NCBI GenBank assembly: GCA_938005545.1
Contig: CALKXV010000009.1
Location: forward strand, 124,001 to 188,000
DNA: 64,000 nucleotides
Source: an uncultured Paracoccaceae bacterium
GTDB taxonomy: Bacteria > Pseudomonadota > Alphaproteobacteria > Rhodobacterales > Rhodobacteraceae
Direction of reading: 5' to 3'
The position numbers and the translations under genes are program-made. Numbering within the stretch: the stretch's first letter is position 1; each line of letters opens with the position of its first letter. Of the stretch, positions 55,733 through 64,000 are shown one piece after another. The notes below the pieces were generated by a model that saw only the letters and a list, made by a program, of their open reading frames with translations, made no database searches and was not told where the DNA came from.

Positions 55733-56296
55733 TTAAGCGCGTTCGGTATATTCCATCGTTTCGGTGCTGACGATGATCGCTTCGCCTTCGCCCACGAATG
55801 GGGGAATCATCACCCGGATGCCATTGTCCAAAAGGGCGGGCTTGAAGCTTTTGGCGGCTGTTTGCCCTTTCACAACGGGCTCGGTTTCGGTGACCACACA
55901 GGTCACCTTCTGCGGCAGTGCGGCGCTCAGCGCCTCGCTCTCGTGGTACTCGATCTGAATGGTCATTCCGTCTTGAAGAAAGGGACGCCGCTCGCCCAGA
56001 ATATCTGCGGGCAGTTCGATCTGTTCGAACGTCTCGCTGTCCATAAAGACCAACATTCCGTCGCTTTCATAAAGAAATTGCTGGTCTTTTTGATCAAGAC
56101 GTACTTTTTCAACCTTGTCAGCTGACCGGAATCGCTCGTTCAGCTTGGACCCGTTGCGCAGATTCTTTAACTCGACCTGCGCAAAGGCCCCACCCTTGCC
56201 GGGCTTTACATGGTCGACTTTCACAGCCGCCCATAAGCCGGCGTTATGTTCCAGCACATTGCCGGGTCGAATCTCATTGCCGTTGATCTTTGCCAT
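55733..56296 (-). CDS. efp: Elongation factor P
   Basis: A 187-residue translation factor relieving ribosome stalling at polyproline. The loop [10 protein letters not shown] holds K34, the residue modified in many bacteria. Three beta-barrel domains are complete and the C terminus (GDxxKV-type [18 protein letters not shown]) is typical. No epmA/epmB or earP gene lies in the window, so the modification route is unknown. It is divergent from the DUF6280 gene. Confidence 0.97.
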   Translation of the reverse strand: MAKINGNEIRPGNVLEHNAGLWAAVKVDHVKPGKGGAFAQVELKNLRNGSKLNERFRSADKVEKVRLDQKDQQFLYESDGMLVFMDSETFEQIELPADILGERRPFLQDGMTIQIEYHESEALSAALPQKVTCVVTETEPVVKGQTAAKSFKPALLDNGIRVMIPPFVGEGEAIIVSTETMEYTERA

Positions 56297-56395
56297 TCAT
56301 GTAAACCGATGTTTTTGTTGATTCAGTGCTCGAAGCCCCTATATTTCAATGAAGGCGCCTCGACAAGACAGGCAGCAACTGGGAAGGAGTGCCGA

Positions 56396-56416
56396 GCTAT
56401 GCAGTAAACGCATAGC
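56396..56416 (+). promoter_or_regulatory. Hairpin in the leader of the DUF6280 gene
   Basis: GCTATGC (56396-56402) and GCATAGC (56410-56416) form a perfect 7-bp stem with a 7-nt loop, about 100 nt before the ATG at 56513. The 215-bp divergent gap with efp otherwise shows no clear signal. Confidence 0.45.
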
Positions 56417-56512
56417 AGCCATTCCGAGAAAGAAAGGCAAAAGTGGTGCAAAACCCTTCATAAGGGTCTCCACGCCTAAGAACGCGGTAAGAGCAAAAAC
56501 AAAGGACGAAGA

Positions 56513-56851
56513 ATGGCTGATTTTGTGGACGGCACGGCTTTTAATCACGAACAAGGCAATCGCGCACGCAAGCTCTTCGCTGCGGTAGTGCTGGCGGCTT
56601 TGGACGACGCTATCGCCGACGACAAAAAATATGGCAACGGTCCCGAGCAGATTGCTCGCTGGGCACGGTCGCGCGATGGTCGCGAAGTGTTAAGCTGTGC
56701 GGGCATCGACCCGAACGAGCGCGTTGTCAAAGGCCTGATGGAATTTGTCGGCAAAGGAGTGCGGACATCCGTGGCCCTGTCACGCGAGGAAAGCGAACGT
56801 CGCAATGCGGCAGAAGCTGCTGCTGCCGAGGACGCAAAAGCAGCCGCTTGA
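56513..56851 (+). CDS. DUF6280 family small protein
   Basis: A 112-residue protein, MADFVDGTAFNHEQGNRARKL onward, with an amphipathic helical body (KLFAAVVLAALDDAIADD, EQIARWARSRDGREVLSCAGI) and an alanine/glutamate-rich tail. I recognise it as a conserved Rhodobacterales protein of the DUF6280 type; function is unknown. Conservation, the leader of at least 100 nt and the strong terminator after it suggest a highly expressed monocistronic gene. Confidence 0.8.
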   Translation: MADFVDGTAFNHEQGNRARKLFAAVVLAALDDAIADDKKYGNGPEQIARWARSRDGREVLSCAGIDPNERVVKGLMEFVGKGVRTSVALSREESERRNAAEAAAAEDAKAAA

Positions 56852-56873
56852 CCCACATTCACTACAGAATTGG

Positions 56874-56903
56874 AAAACGCGCCTTGCTTGGGCGCGTTTT
56901 TTT
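56874..56903 (+). terminator. Rho-independent terminator after the DUF6280 gene
   Basis: A 10-bp stem, AAAACGCGCC (56874-56883) with GGCGCGTTTT (56891-56900), loop TTGCTTG, and a T run of seven (56897-56903) overlapping its 3' arm. It lies 23 bp after the stop codon and is the clearest intrinsic terminator in the window. Confidence 0.9.
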
Positions 56904-56935
56904 ATTCCTGAACGTAAAACCAGAAAGCTGTTCCA

Positions 56936-58179
56936 ATGCTCTAACCCCTGCCCTTTGACACGCACGTTTTGAAAAAACAGGCCGAAACGATCGTCTCAAC
57001 TGGCCCGAATATTGCTCACGGCCAAGATCTGATCATCACCGCCTCGGCTGAAGAACTTCCACTTGTGCGCCTTGTCGCTGCTGTGCCTACTGAGCCGGCG
57101 CAGCCCCTGTCACACCGATCCTTAGTGACGAAGACGTGACCCATGCGCGCGCTCAACATGGTCATGACGACAGTTTGGAGCGTGCGCCAGATTGGCTTTT
57201 CAACGGCATGTCCGATGCCTATGGAGCCAACGCAGCACGACTTCACATTGCCGCTGACAATCCCATGGCGCTGGCTGAAGAAGACCCGATGAAGGTCGCG
57301 CACGCAGCCAAAGCCAATGCCACAGCCTACAAACCAGCCCTAGCCAAGATTTCAGGATTTGAGATCAACTGGTCAATTGCAGCCTACCCCGGACGGGCTT
57401 GGTCAAAGCTTGTCTTTCCTGATCTCGACGATAACGCGGCCCAAGCCGCTCTTGCCAAGGCGATCTTTTTGGCGTCGCACGTTGACCGACCGAACCCGGC
57501 GCAAGCTTGGGCGGACTATAGCGCCGAATTCGCGGCTCGACTGGATTGGCTTTACAATCAAAACTTCGCAGCACTCTACCTTACCAGCGGTGGAACAGAA
57601 CTGATAACTGACCTTGCCGATGGTCATATCTGGATGGGCGGCGCCAGCACCGCGACAGATGACGTGACCTGCAACCCAAATATTCCAACCGAAGAGTTTA
57701 TTACGACACCACACAAAAACCGTGTCTCGGGCAGCGTACGGGCAACAAAACCTCCTGCCCATCAAGGCAGCATTATTGAAGACATCGAAGTTGTTTTCAA
57801 AGACGGTGTGATCAAAGAAGCCCAGGCCAGATGTGGCGAAGAGGTCTTTGCCAAGCTTCTGGATACCGACGAAGGCGCGCGCCGGATCGGCGAAGTCGCC
57901 TTGGTTCCCTGTGCCTCGCGCATCTCAGAAGGCTGAGTGTTGTATTACAACACACTCTTTGATGAGAACGCCGCCTGCCATATCGCTCTCGGACAATACT
58001 ACAAAGATTGCCTCTCTGATACTGAAGACGCATTAAACGACGACATTGCGGCCCGCGGAGGAAATGCCAGCTTGACCCATGTGGATTGGATGATCGGCGG
58101 GTCAGACACTAACGCTGATGGGCTCACGTCTTCAGGTGATTGTATAACAGTCTTCCGAAACGGCGATTGGGCCGAATAA
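56936..58179 (+). pseudogene. Decayed M29-family aminopeptidase (AmpS/PepS type)
   Basis: A full-length M29 metallo-aminopeptidase can be followed for about 414 codons but is broken at four points. ATG 56936 is followed by TAA at codon 3 (56942-56944). The N-terminal part (DTHVLKKQAETIVSTGPNIAHG) runs to a frameshift near 57083-57084. An in-frame TGA sits at 57091-57093 where relatives have arginine (CGA to TGA). The central part (APDWLFNGMSDAYG to LVPCASRISEG) then meets a TGA at 57934-57936, after which the family continues (YYNTLFDENAACHIALG, HVDWMIGG). Confidence 0.85.
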
Positions 58180-58218
58180 GAAAGGGGCTTCGCCCCTCTT
58201 CGCCAAAAGGCGAATTCA

Positions 58219-58280
58219 CCCCAAAGTATAAAGACAGAAGAAGCGCCGCATGAACCTTCTTCTGTCCTTATACTTCGGGG
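58219..58280 (-). repeat. 25-bp near-perfect hairpin downstream of uvrD
   Basis: Arms 58219-58243 and 58256-58280 (25 nt each) match as inverted repeats at 23 of 25 positions with a 12-nt loop. The two exceptions are A.C on the plus strand but G.U on the minus strand, so an RNA transcribed from the minus strand, the direction of uvrD, would pair throughout. No T run follows, so it is not a standard terminator. The rest of the 199-bp gap holds further short hairpins and a family 3 repeat. Confidence 0.8.
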
Positions 58281-58313
58281 GAGGCATCAAGAATGCCGGG
58301 GGCAGCGCCCCAG

Positions 58314-58370
58314 CCCGAGGAGAAGACCGAAGGTCGCCGACGAGACATATCGTGCGCGCGCAAGCGCGCC
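58314..58370 (+). repeat. Short structured repeat, family 3 copy B
   Basis: Begins CCCGAGGAGA like 49662-49720, then hairpin GACC/GGTC with a GAA loop (58325-58335), constant GACGAGAC (58339-58346), and hairpin GCGCGC/GCGCGC with a GCAA loop (58354-58369). It ends 9 bp before the uvrD stop in the convergent gap. Confidence 0.7.
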
Positions 58371-58378
58371 CAATGCAC

Positions 58379-60721
58379 TCAGAAAGGCACATCGCTTACT
58401 GCTTCAGCAGCTGTAATGAACTTGGCTACGACTTTTTTTGCGCCCGATTTTTCGAAAGCAATGTCAAGCTTATCGCCTTCGATCCCTGTCACCACACCAT
58501 AGCCGAACTTCTGGTGAAAGACGCGTTCGCCTTCGGTGAAACTTGAGACGGCGTTCAAGTCGATCACCATGTTTTTTGCTTCACGCGGTTGGCTCATGCC
58601 ACGTTGGTCTGACTTGGCCTGTAGGCGCTTCCAGCCCGGCGAGTTATAGACATCTGCGCGGGCCGCTTTATCACCCAAATCTGACTTCGGGGCGGTTTGC
58701 GCACCCCCGTATAGCCCAGGCGCCGTTAACACTTCCACGGTTTCTGGCGGCAACTCGTCGATGAACCGAGAGGGTAAAGCCGACTGCCACTGGCCAAACA
58801 CCAACCGGTTTCCGGCAAAGCTGACAATTGCGATTTCTTCGGCGCGGGTCAGGCCGACGTAAGCCAAGCGTCGTTCTTCTTCCAAGCCCTTCAAGCCACT
58901 TTCGTCCATGGAGCGTTGCGAGGGAAATAACCCGTCTTCCCAGCCCGGCAAAAACACGCCCGGAAATTCCAACCCCTTGGCGGCGTGCAGCGTCATGATC
59001 GACACTTTGTCTTCGTTTTCATCCGTGTCGTTGTCCATGATCAAAGACACGTGCTCTAGAAACCCTTGAATGTTCTCAAAGTTCTCCAACGCCTTGACCA
59101 ATTCCTTCAGGTTCTCCAACCGCCCCGGCGCTTCGGGTGTTTTGTCGTTCTGCCACATCTCGGCATAACCGGATTCATCAATAATCTGCTCGGCCAGTTC
59201 GATGTGATTGGTGCCTGCGCGCATGGATTGGCCCCAGCGATCAATGCCATCAACCAGGCGTTGCAGCTCGACCGCGCCTTTTCCGCCCAGCCCTTTTTCA
59301 GCCAGCAACCCGCGTGCACCTTCCAGCAATGACACGCCGTTGGAGCGCGCCGCCATTTGGATTTTCTTCTGCGCAACATCACCCAAACCGCGTTTCGGCG
59401 TGTTTACGATGCGTTCAAACGCCAGATCATTATCGCCTGACACCGCCAATCTGAAATAGGCCATTGCGTCACGAATTTCGCGGCGTTCATAGAACCTTGG
59501 GCCCCCGATCACACGATAAGGCAAGCCTATCGTCAAAAACCGGTCCTCAAAAGCCCGCATCTGATGGGAGGCGCGCACCAAAATCGCGATTTCGGTCAAA
59601 CGAAACGAACGCATTCCCCGCGTACCTGATTGCATCGCCTCAATTTCTTCGCCGATCCAGCGGGCTTCTTCGTCACCATCCCAATGACCGATCAGCCGCA
59701 CTTTTTCGCCATCGGGAACTTCCGTGAACAGTTCCTTGCCAAGTCGCCCCTTGTTGGCCGCGATCACACCCGAAGCGGCGGCCAGAATATGCGGGGTCGA
59801 GCGATAGTTTTGTTCCAACCGGACGACTTTAGCGCCCGGAAAATCTTTTTCAAATCGCAGGATATTGCCCACTTCGGCCCCGCGCCAACCGTAAATCGAT
59901 TGATCGTCGTCGCCCACGCAGCAGATGTTTTGGTGCCCCTTGGCCAGTAGCCGCAGCCACAAATACTGGGCCACATTGGTATCTTGATATTCGTCGACCA
60001 GAATATAACGGAACCAGCGCTGGTATTGCGCCAAAATGTCGTCGTGGTTTTGAAAAATCGTCACCACATGCAACAGCAAATCGCCAAAATCCGTGGCGTT
60101 CAGCGTCCTCAAACGGTCTTGATAAGCCGCATAAAGTTCAACACCCCGGTCATTGTAAGCCGAGGTTTCAGCCAAAGGAACCTTATCCGGTGTCCAGGCC
60201 CGGTTTTTCCAACCATCGATCACATGGGCCAATTGTCGTGCCGGCCAACGCTTTTCGTCGATGCCCTCGGCCACGATCAATTGTTTCAGCAGCCGCACCT
60301 GATCATCGGTGTCCAGAATGGTGAAATTCGACTTCAAACCAACCAGTTCTGCGTGCCGACGTAACAGTTTCACACCGATCGAATGGAACGTGCCCAGCCA
60401 CGGCATGCCTTCAACCGTTTGCCCAAGTAATCGCGCAACCCGGTTCTTCATCTCGCGGGCGGCTTTGTTGGTGAATGTGACGGCTAAAATCTCATTCGGG
60501 CGCGCGCGGCTTGTCGTCAGCAAATGCGCGATCCGGGTGGTCAACGCCTTGGTTTTACCCGTACCGGCGCCTGCAAGCATCAAAACAGGGCCTTCCAAAG
60601 CTTCGACCGCATCACGCTGTGCCGGATTTAAGTCATCCAGATACGGCGTTCCACGCGCGGCCACTGCCTGTTGAGACAGTGGGATACGATCCGGAAATTC
60701 ATCTTCGGGCGCCCATTCCAT
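58379..60721 (-). CDS. uvrD: DNA helicase II (UvrD/PcrA family)
   Basis: A 780-residue superfamily 1A helicase acting in nucleotide-excision and mismatch repair. Walker A GAGTGKT is at 51-57; further motifs are TFTNKAAREM (Ia), VDEYQDTN (II), GDDDQSIYGWRGA (III), LEQNYRSTPHIL (IV), SIMTLHAAKGLEFP (V) and YVGLTRAEE (VI). The C-terminal tail (RVFHQKFGYGVV to the end) is the Tudor-like RNA-polymerase-binding domain seen in UvrD/PcrA. A BLUF gene lies 30 bp upstream on the same strand. Confidence 0.97.
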   Translation of the reverse strand: MEWAPEDEFPDRIPLSQQAVAARGTPYLDDLNPAQRDAVEALEGPVLMLAGAGTGKTKALTTRIAHLLTTSRARPNEILAVTFTNKAAREMKNRVARLLGQTVEGMPWLGTFHSIGVKLLRRHAELVGLKSNFTILDTDDQVRLLKQLIVAEGIDEKRWPARQLAHVIDGWKNRAWTPDKVPLAETSAYNDRGVELYAAYQDRLRTLNATDFGDLLLHVVTIFQNHDDILAQYQRWFRYILVDEYQDTNVAQYLWLRLLAKGHQNICCVGDDDQSIYGWRGAEVGNILRFEKDFPGAKVVRLEQNYRSTPHILAAASGVIAANKGRLGKELFTEVPDGEKVRLIGHWDGDEEARWIGEEIEAMQSGTRGMRSFRLTEIAILVRASHQMRAFEDRFLTIGLPYRVIGGPRFYERREIRDAMAYFRLAVSGDNDLAFERIVNTPKRGLGDVAQKKIQMAARSNGVSLLEGARGLLAEKGLGGKGAVELQRLVDGIDRWGQSMRAGTNHIELAEQIIDESGYAEMWQNDKTPEAPGRLENLKELVKALENFENIQGFLEHVSLIMDNDTDENEDKVSIMTLHAAKGLEFPGVFLPGWEDGLFPSQRSMDESGLKGLEEERRLAYVGLTRAEEIAIVSFAGNRLVFGQWQSALPSRFIDELPPETVEVLTAPGLYGGAQTAPKSDLGDKAARADVYNSPGWKRLQAKSDQRGMSQPREAKNMVIDLNAVSSFTEGERVFHQKFGYGVVTGIEGDKLDIAFEKSGAKKVVAKFITAAEAVSDVPF

Positions 60722-60751
60722 GCCAGAAGCATAGCTGCCATTCTGGTGAAT

Positions 60752-61234
60752 TTAAAGAGACGTTTCCATTTTGTTCCTACAAACAATCTGATCCAATTTT
60801 GGCGTCACGCGATCCAAGAAACGCCTTACAAGTTTGGCGGAATAAGCGCCTTCGCCTTTGGGGTCGCAAGCGCGCAGACGATCCAAGCGTCTTTGAATTC
60901 CGTGCAAATCACGCACACACAGCCCGTAAGCCTCGCTTTTGCCGAGCGAGGATGCCAAACCCATGCTCCAATTGGCAAAGCTTCGTGTTTCAATGGTCAT
61001 GCGCGCGAGGCTCCAGATATCTTCGTGTCTGGGATCGCGCTCGATATGGTCAAAAACCTCTGTCACGCGCTCTTCGGGGCCTTCCAGAACCTGAATGAAC
61101 ATGCCTTCGTGATAGACGAGCATTCCTGTCACACCGGCATCTGCGTTCGTCGCGCGCGCCGCTGAAATGATATCCGCGATGTCGGCTTTGGTGATTTCAC
61201 GTGTCGCACTACTTTCGTAAACCAACTGCAACAT
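60752..61234 (-). CDS. Short BLUF-domain blue-light photoreceptor
   Basis: A 160-residue protein whose first 95 residues are a BLUF domain binding FAD. The photocycle residues are present: Y6 in LVYESSA, N30 in ATNADAGVTG, Q48 in MFIQVLEGP, and W89/M91 in FANWSMG. About 65 C-terminal residues form helices with no recognised effector, so it probably signals by protein contact, as PixD and BlrB do. ATG 61234 has GGAG 6 nt upstream. It is followed by uvrD after 30 bp, suggesting cotranscription. Confidence 0.92.
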   Translation of the reverse strand: MLQLVYESSATREITKADIADIISAARATNADAGVTGMLVYHEGMFIQVLEGPEERVTEVFDHIERDPRHEDIWSLARMTIETRSFANWSMGLASSLGKSEAYGLCVRDLHGIQRRLDRLRACDPKGEGAYSAKLVRRFLDRVTPKLDQIVCRNKMETSL

Positions 61235-61352
61235 AGCAATCTCCCTCAAACAATCGCCCCAACCGCTTACAATGTCCTACAAATCCCCCTAAAATTTTCT
61301 TAACAGTCAAAGGAACCTTGCGTCACTTCACCTATGACCTAAAAGCATTCCT

Positions 61353-62513
61353 ATGGATCTAGACACCCGCTTCCCCGCCGTTTCCGACCTTCGTGCGCGT
61401 GCCCGTAAGCGTGTTCCGCACTTTGTGTTTGAATATCTTGACAGTTCGACCGGGCGCGAAGCGCAATCGGCCCGCAACCGGGCACGTCTTCAGGAAATCC
61501 AGTTTTGGCCGTCGATCCTTGAAGGCAAATTCGACTGCGACACGTCGACCAGCTTTTTGGGCCGTGACTATCCGGTTCCCTTTGGTTGCGCGCCTGTTGG
61601 CATGTCAGGCATCATGTGGCCAAGGGCGGAAAAGATCCTGTCGGCGGCTTGTGCAAAGGCTGGCATCCCGTACGGCATGTCCACGGTTGCGACTGTTTTG
61701 CCGGAAACCCTTGCACCGACCATTGGGGATCAGGGTTGGTTTCAGATGTATATGCCCAGCAAACCGGAATTTCGCGCCGATATGCTGACCCGCGCCAAGG
61801 AAAACGGCTTTCACACCTTGATCGTCACGGTCGATACACCGTTTGAATCCAGCCGCGAACGTCAGCGCCGTGCCAATCTGACCATTCCGCCCAAAGTGAA
61901 CCTCGCCATGCTCATATCAATGATGATGCACCCGGCCTGGACCATTGGCACGCTGCAGGAAGGTATCCCAAGCCTGAAGCTGTGCGAGGATTACGCCAAC
62001 CGTTTGAAGGCTCAGTCAAAGGACTATCACTCGCTCGGTCACGCGGGCCACGTTATCCGGGGCCAGCCTGGCTGGGACGATATTCAGGGGCTGCGCGATC
62101 TATGGGACGGACCGATGTTGGTCAAAGGCGTGCAGAAAGGCGAAGACGCCAAACGGCTTGTTGGTATGGGGATTGACGCCATTTGGGTTTCGAACCATTC
62201 AGGCCGTCAATTTGACGGAGGGCCTGCCTCTATTTCCTGCTTGCCTGCGATCCGTGCGGCCGTGCCTGACACCCCTTTGGTGTTCGATAGTGGCGTGATG
62301 GGCGGGCTCGACATCCTGCGCGCCCTTGCTTTAGGGGCTGACTTTGTCATGCTGGGCCGCGCGTTTCACTATGCGGTCGGTGCATTGGGCGAAAAAGGCC
62401 CACCTCATCTGATCAAAATGCTGCGTGATGATATGGTGTCGAACATGGGCCAGATGGGCGCACGCACCTTGGGTGATCTCTCTGCTCGCCTTATCCCGGA
62501 AACAATGCCTTAA
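61353..62513 (+). CDS. lldD: FMN-dependent L-lactate dehydrogenase/alpha-hydroxy-acid oxidase
   Basis: A 386-residue TIM-barrel flavoprotein oxidising L-2-hydroxy acids, probably L-lactate to pyruvate with electrons to the quinone pool. PVPFGCAPVGMSGIMWPRAE binds FMN, SNHSGRQFDGG carries the catalytic H282 and a substrate arginine, and FDSGVMGGLDILRALALGAD the FMN phosphate. Other hydroxy acids (glycolate, mandelate) cannot be excluded. It is divergent from the BLUF gene. Confidence 0.92.
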   Translation: MDLDTRFPAVSDLRARARKRVPHFVFEYLDSSTGREAQSARNRARLQEIQFWPSILEGKFDCDTSTSFLGRDYPVPFGCAPVGMSGIMWPRAEKILSAACAKAGIPYGMSTVATVLPETLAPTIGDQGWFQMYMPSKPEFRADMLTRAKENGFHTLIVTVDTPFESSRERQRRANLTIPPKVNLAMLISMMMHPAWTIGTLQEGIPSLKLCEDYANRLKAQSKDYHSLGHAGHVIRGQPGWDDIQGLRDLWDGPMLVKGVQKGEDAKRLVGMGIDAIWVSNHSGRQFDGGPASISCLPAIRAAVPDTPLVFDSGVMGGLDILRALALGADFVMLGRAFHYAVGALGEKGPPHLIKMLRDDMVSNMGQMGARTLGDLSARLIPETMP

Positions 62514-62565
62514 ATCTGCCAGCTTTTCGGACGAACCTCCCGACCTGAGGGGATGGAGAAACGTT

Positions 62566-62733
62566 ATGTCCGACAAAATTACCAAACGCTTGCGGCTGGT
62601 CGACAAGGCCTTAAAAAGCAAGCCTAACGCCACGCCCGACTTCTCGGAAGACGACGATTATTTGGAACCTGTGGCCAAGTCCGACCCCAAAATGCTCCGT
62701 TTTCTGTCAAGCCGCGCCACACCGTCTAAATAA
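62566..62733 (+). CDS. 55-residue hypothetical protein
   Basis: A small, charged protein starting MSDKITKRLRLVDKAL, with a basic helix then an acidic middle (SEDDDY). The ATG at 62566 is preceded by GGAGA at a good distance, and the frame is open to 62733. No family is recognised. It lies 52 bp after lldD and may share its transcript. The following 210 bp up to pyc show no gene and no clear regulatory site. Confidence 0.55.
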   Translation: MSDKITKRLRLVDKALKSKPNATPDFSEDDDYLEPVAKSDPKMLRFLSSRATPSK

Positions 62734-62943
62734 CTGAATTTGCGGTAAATTCCCTAAACGACGTCCGCAAATGTCGTTTCAAGTCGGCCGCCGCTCAGTT
62801 TCGGGCAACTCTGGCGCATATCCGCAGAAATCATAACAGCCCCACTCCCCCATTCGCCTTAAGGCTCCCGCCTTATTTCTGTGATTGCTCATTCGGCCCG
62901 TGACCGATAACACATGCTGCAACTGCGAAAAGAGGGTGTATCT

Positions 62944-64000
62944 ATGGCCGAGTTCAAAAAAATCCTGATTGCAAACCGTGGCGAAATCGCAATTCGAGTA
63001 ATGCGCGCCGCAAATGAACTTGGGAAACGAACGGTCGCGGTTTATGCCGAGGAAGACAAGCTTAGTCTGCATCGTTTTAAGGCTGATGAAGCCTATCTGA
63101 TCGGCAAGGGCTTGGGGCCGGTTGCTGCCTATCTGTCCATCGACGAGATCATCCGAGTTGCCGTGAATGCAGGCGCAGACGCCATTCACCCCGGTTATGG
63201 TTTGTTATCGGAAAACCCCGATCTGGTCGATGCCTGCACCAAAAACGGCATCACATTCATTGGCCCTAAAGCGGAAACCATGCGCTCGTTGGGTGACAAA
63301 GCCAGTGCGCGTCAGGTTGCGATCAAGGCTGGCGTTCCGGTCATCCCGGCAACCGACGTTCTGGGCGACGACATGAAAGAGATCGCCAAACAGGCGAAAG
63401 ACGTTGGTTATCCGCTGATGCTGAAAGCATCGTGGGGTGGCGGCGGTCGCGGCATGCGGCCCATCGGGTCAGAAGACGAATTAGAAGAAAAGGTGCTGGA
63501 AGGCCGCCGCGAAGCAGAAGCCGCGTTTGGCAATGGCGAAGGTTATCTTGAAAAGATGATCCTGCGTGCCCGCCACGTGGAAGTGCAAATCCTTGGGGAT
63601 TCACAAGGCAATATCTATCACCTCTGGGAACGCGACTGTTCGGTCCAACGTCGGAACCAAAAGGTCGTTGAACGCGCGCCCGCACCTTATCTGTCGGGCG
63701 CACAGCGCGAAAAAATTGCCAATCTTGGTAAAAAAATCGCCGAAGAGGTCGGCTATGAATGTGCGGGCACCATCGAATTCTTGATGGATATGGACAACGG
63801 CGAATTCTACTTCATCGAAGTAAACCCCCGAGTTCAGGTCGAACACACTGTCACCGAAGAAGTCACCGGCATTGATATTGTTCAGGCGCAAATCAAGATT
63901 GCCGAAGGAAAACCCTTGGTCGAAGCCACAGGCAAAGCTTCGCAATACGATGTCACGCTGAATGGCCACGCGATCCAGTGCCGGATCACAACCGAAGACC
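62944..64000 (+). CDS. pyc: Pyruvate carboxylase, N-terminal part (cut by window edge)
   Basis: The first 352 residues of a biotin-dependent carboxylase, open to the window end. The biotin carboxylase domain shows LIANRGEIAIRVMRAA, the ATP-grasp loop KASWGGGGRGMR, ERDCSVQRRNQKV and FIEVNPRVQVEHTVTEE. EDKLSLHRFKADEAYLIG and PVAAYLSIDEIIRVA are typical of pyruvate carboxylase and differ from AccC and PccA. It would make oxaloacetate from pyruvate, which suits growth on the lactate handled by the preceding dehydrogenase. Confidence 0.9.
   Translation, partial: MAEFKKILIANRGEIAIRVMRAANELGKRTVAVYAEEDKLSLHRFKADEAYLIGKGLGPVAAYLSIDEIIRVAVNAGADAIHPGYGLLSENPDLVDACTKNGITFIGPKAETMRSLGDKASARQVAIKAGVPVIPATDVLGDDMKEIAKQAKDVGYPLMLKASWGGGGRGMRPIGSEDELEEKVLEGRREAEAAFGNGEGYLEKMILRARHVEVQILGDSQGNIYHLWERDCSVQRRNQKVVERAPAPYLSGAQREKIANLGKKIAEEVGYECAGTIEFLMDMDNGEFYFIEVNPRVQVEHTVTEEVTGIDIVQAQIKIAEGKPLVEATGKASQYDVTLNGHAIQCRITTED

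Overview
The window looks like chromosomal DNA of a Roseobacter-group alphaproteobacterium (Rhodobacteraceae). The basis is the gene repertoire: an RpoHII-type heat-shock sigma factor behind a TGATCC-N18-TAGATA promoter, a ThyX thymidylate synthase, an LdtR-like MarR regulator, SdhE, DUF1178, DUF1194, DUF2927 and DUF6280 proteins. Base composition is moderately GC-rich, there are many 4-bp ATGA/GTGA start-stop overlaps, and short palindromic intergenic repeats of a kind common in this family recur. No tRNA, rRNA, CRISPR array, transposase or prophage was seen. Both ends cut through genes: an alpha/beta hydrolase on the left and pyruvate carboxylase on the right.

Layout. 0-5 kb: two alpha/beta hydrolases, thrS, and a membrane GGDEF-EAL protein. 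5-7.6 kb: a bufferin (copper-handling RiPP) operon bufA-bufB-bufC-bufD. 7.5-8.7 kb: a small membrane protein, an ArsC-like protein and a cold-shock protein. 8.8-10 kb: an array of hairpins next to an AT-rich DUF2971 gene, the clearest accessory spot. 10-17.7 kb: thyX, gloA with two tandem DUF1194 genes, ldtR, sdhE, an XRE regulator, an aspartate aminotransferase, a GNAT, a flavin reductase, DUF1178 and a NUDIX gene. 17.7-22.2 kb, minus strand: coaBC-dut-moeB, a ChaN-like gene and rpoHII. 22.3-31.8 kb: comM, gshB, yraN, rsmI, an LpoA-like lipoprotein, glnD and murJ. 31.8-36.5 kb: a catalytically dead rhomboid, trpS, a ceramidase-family protein, a UPF0173 hydrolase, tadA and rluB. 36.7-42.7 kb: a seven-gene plus-strand run (small membrane protein, XpaC, TelA, DUF2927 lipoprotein, SPFH-GYF protein, cytochrome b561-like protein, double zinc-ribbon membrane protein) that looks like one envelope-stress system. 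42.7-48.2 kb: a DUF1444-like gene broken by an in-frame TGA, a fructokinase-type kinase, and rlmE-kdsB-kdsA-kdsD, in which the three kds genes make CMP-Kdo. 48.3-54 kb: a lytic transglycosylase, an SDR, surE-pcm-nlpD-like, and a PlsB-like acyltransferase. 54-58.2 kb: a SulP transporter, efp, a DUF6280 gene and a decayed M29 aminopeptidase pseudogene. 58.2-64 kb: uvrD preceded by a BLUF blue-light sensor, an FMN-dependent lactate dehydrogenase, a 55-residue protein and pyc.

Most genes are housekeeping. The parts most worth a second look are the XpaC/TelA/SPFH locus with its direct-repeat operator candidate, the bufferin operon, the BLUF-uvrD pair, the hairpin array beside DUF2971, three families of short structured repeats (two showing compensatory changes in their stems), a likely ATT start codon, and two genes interrupted by in-frame stops.
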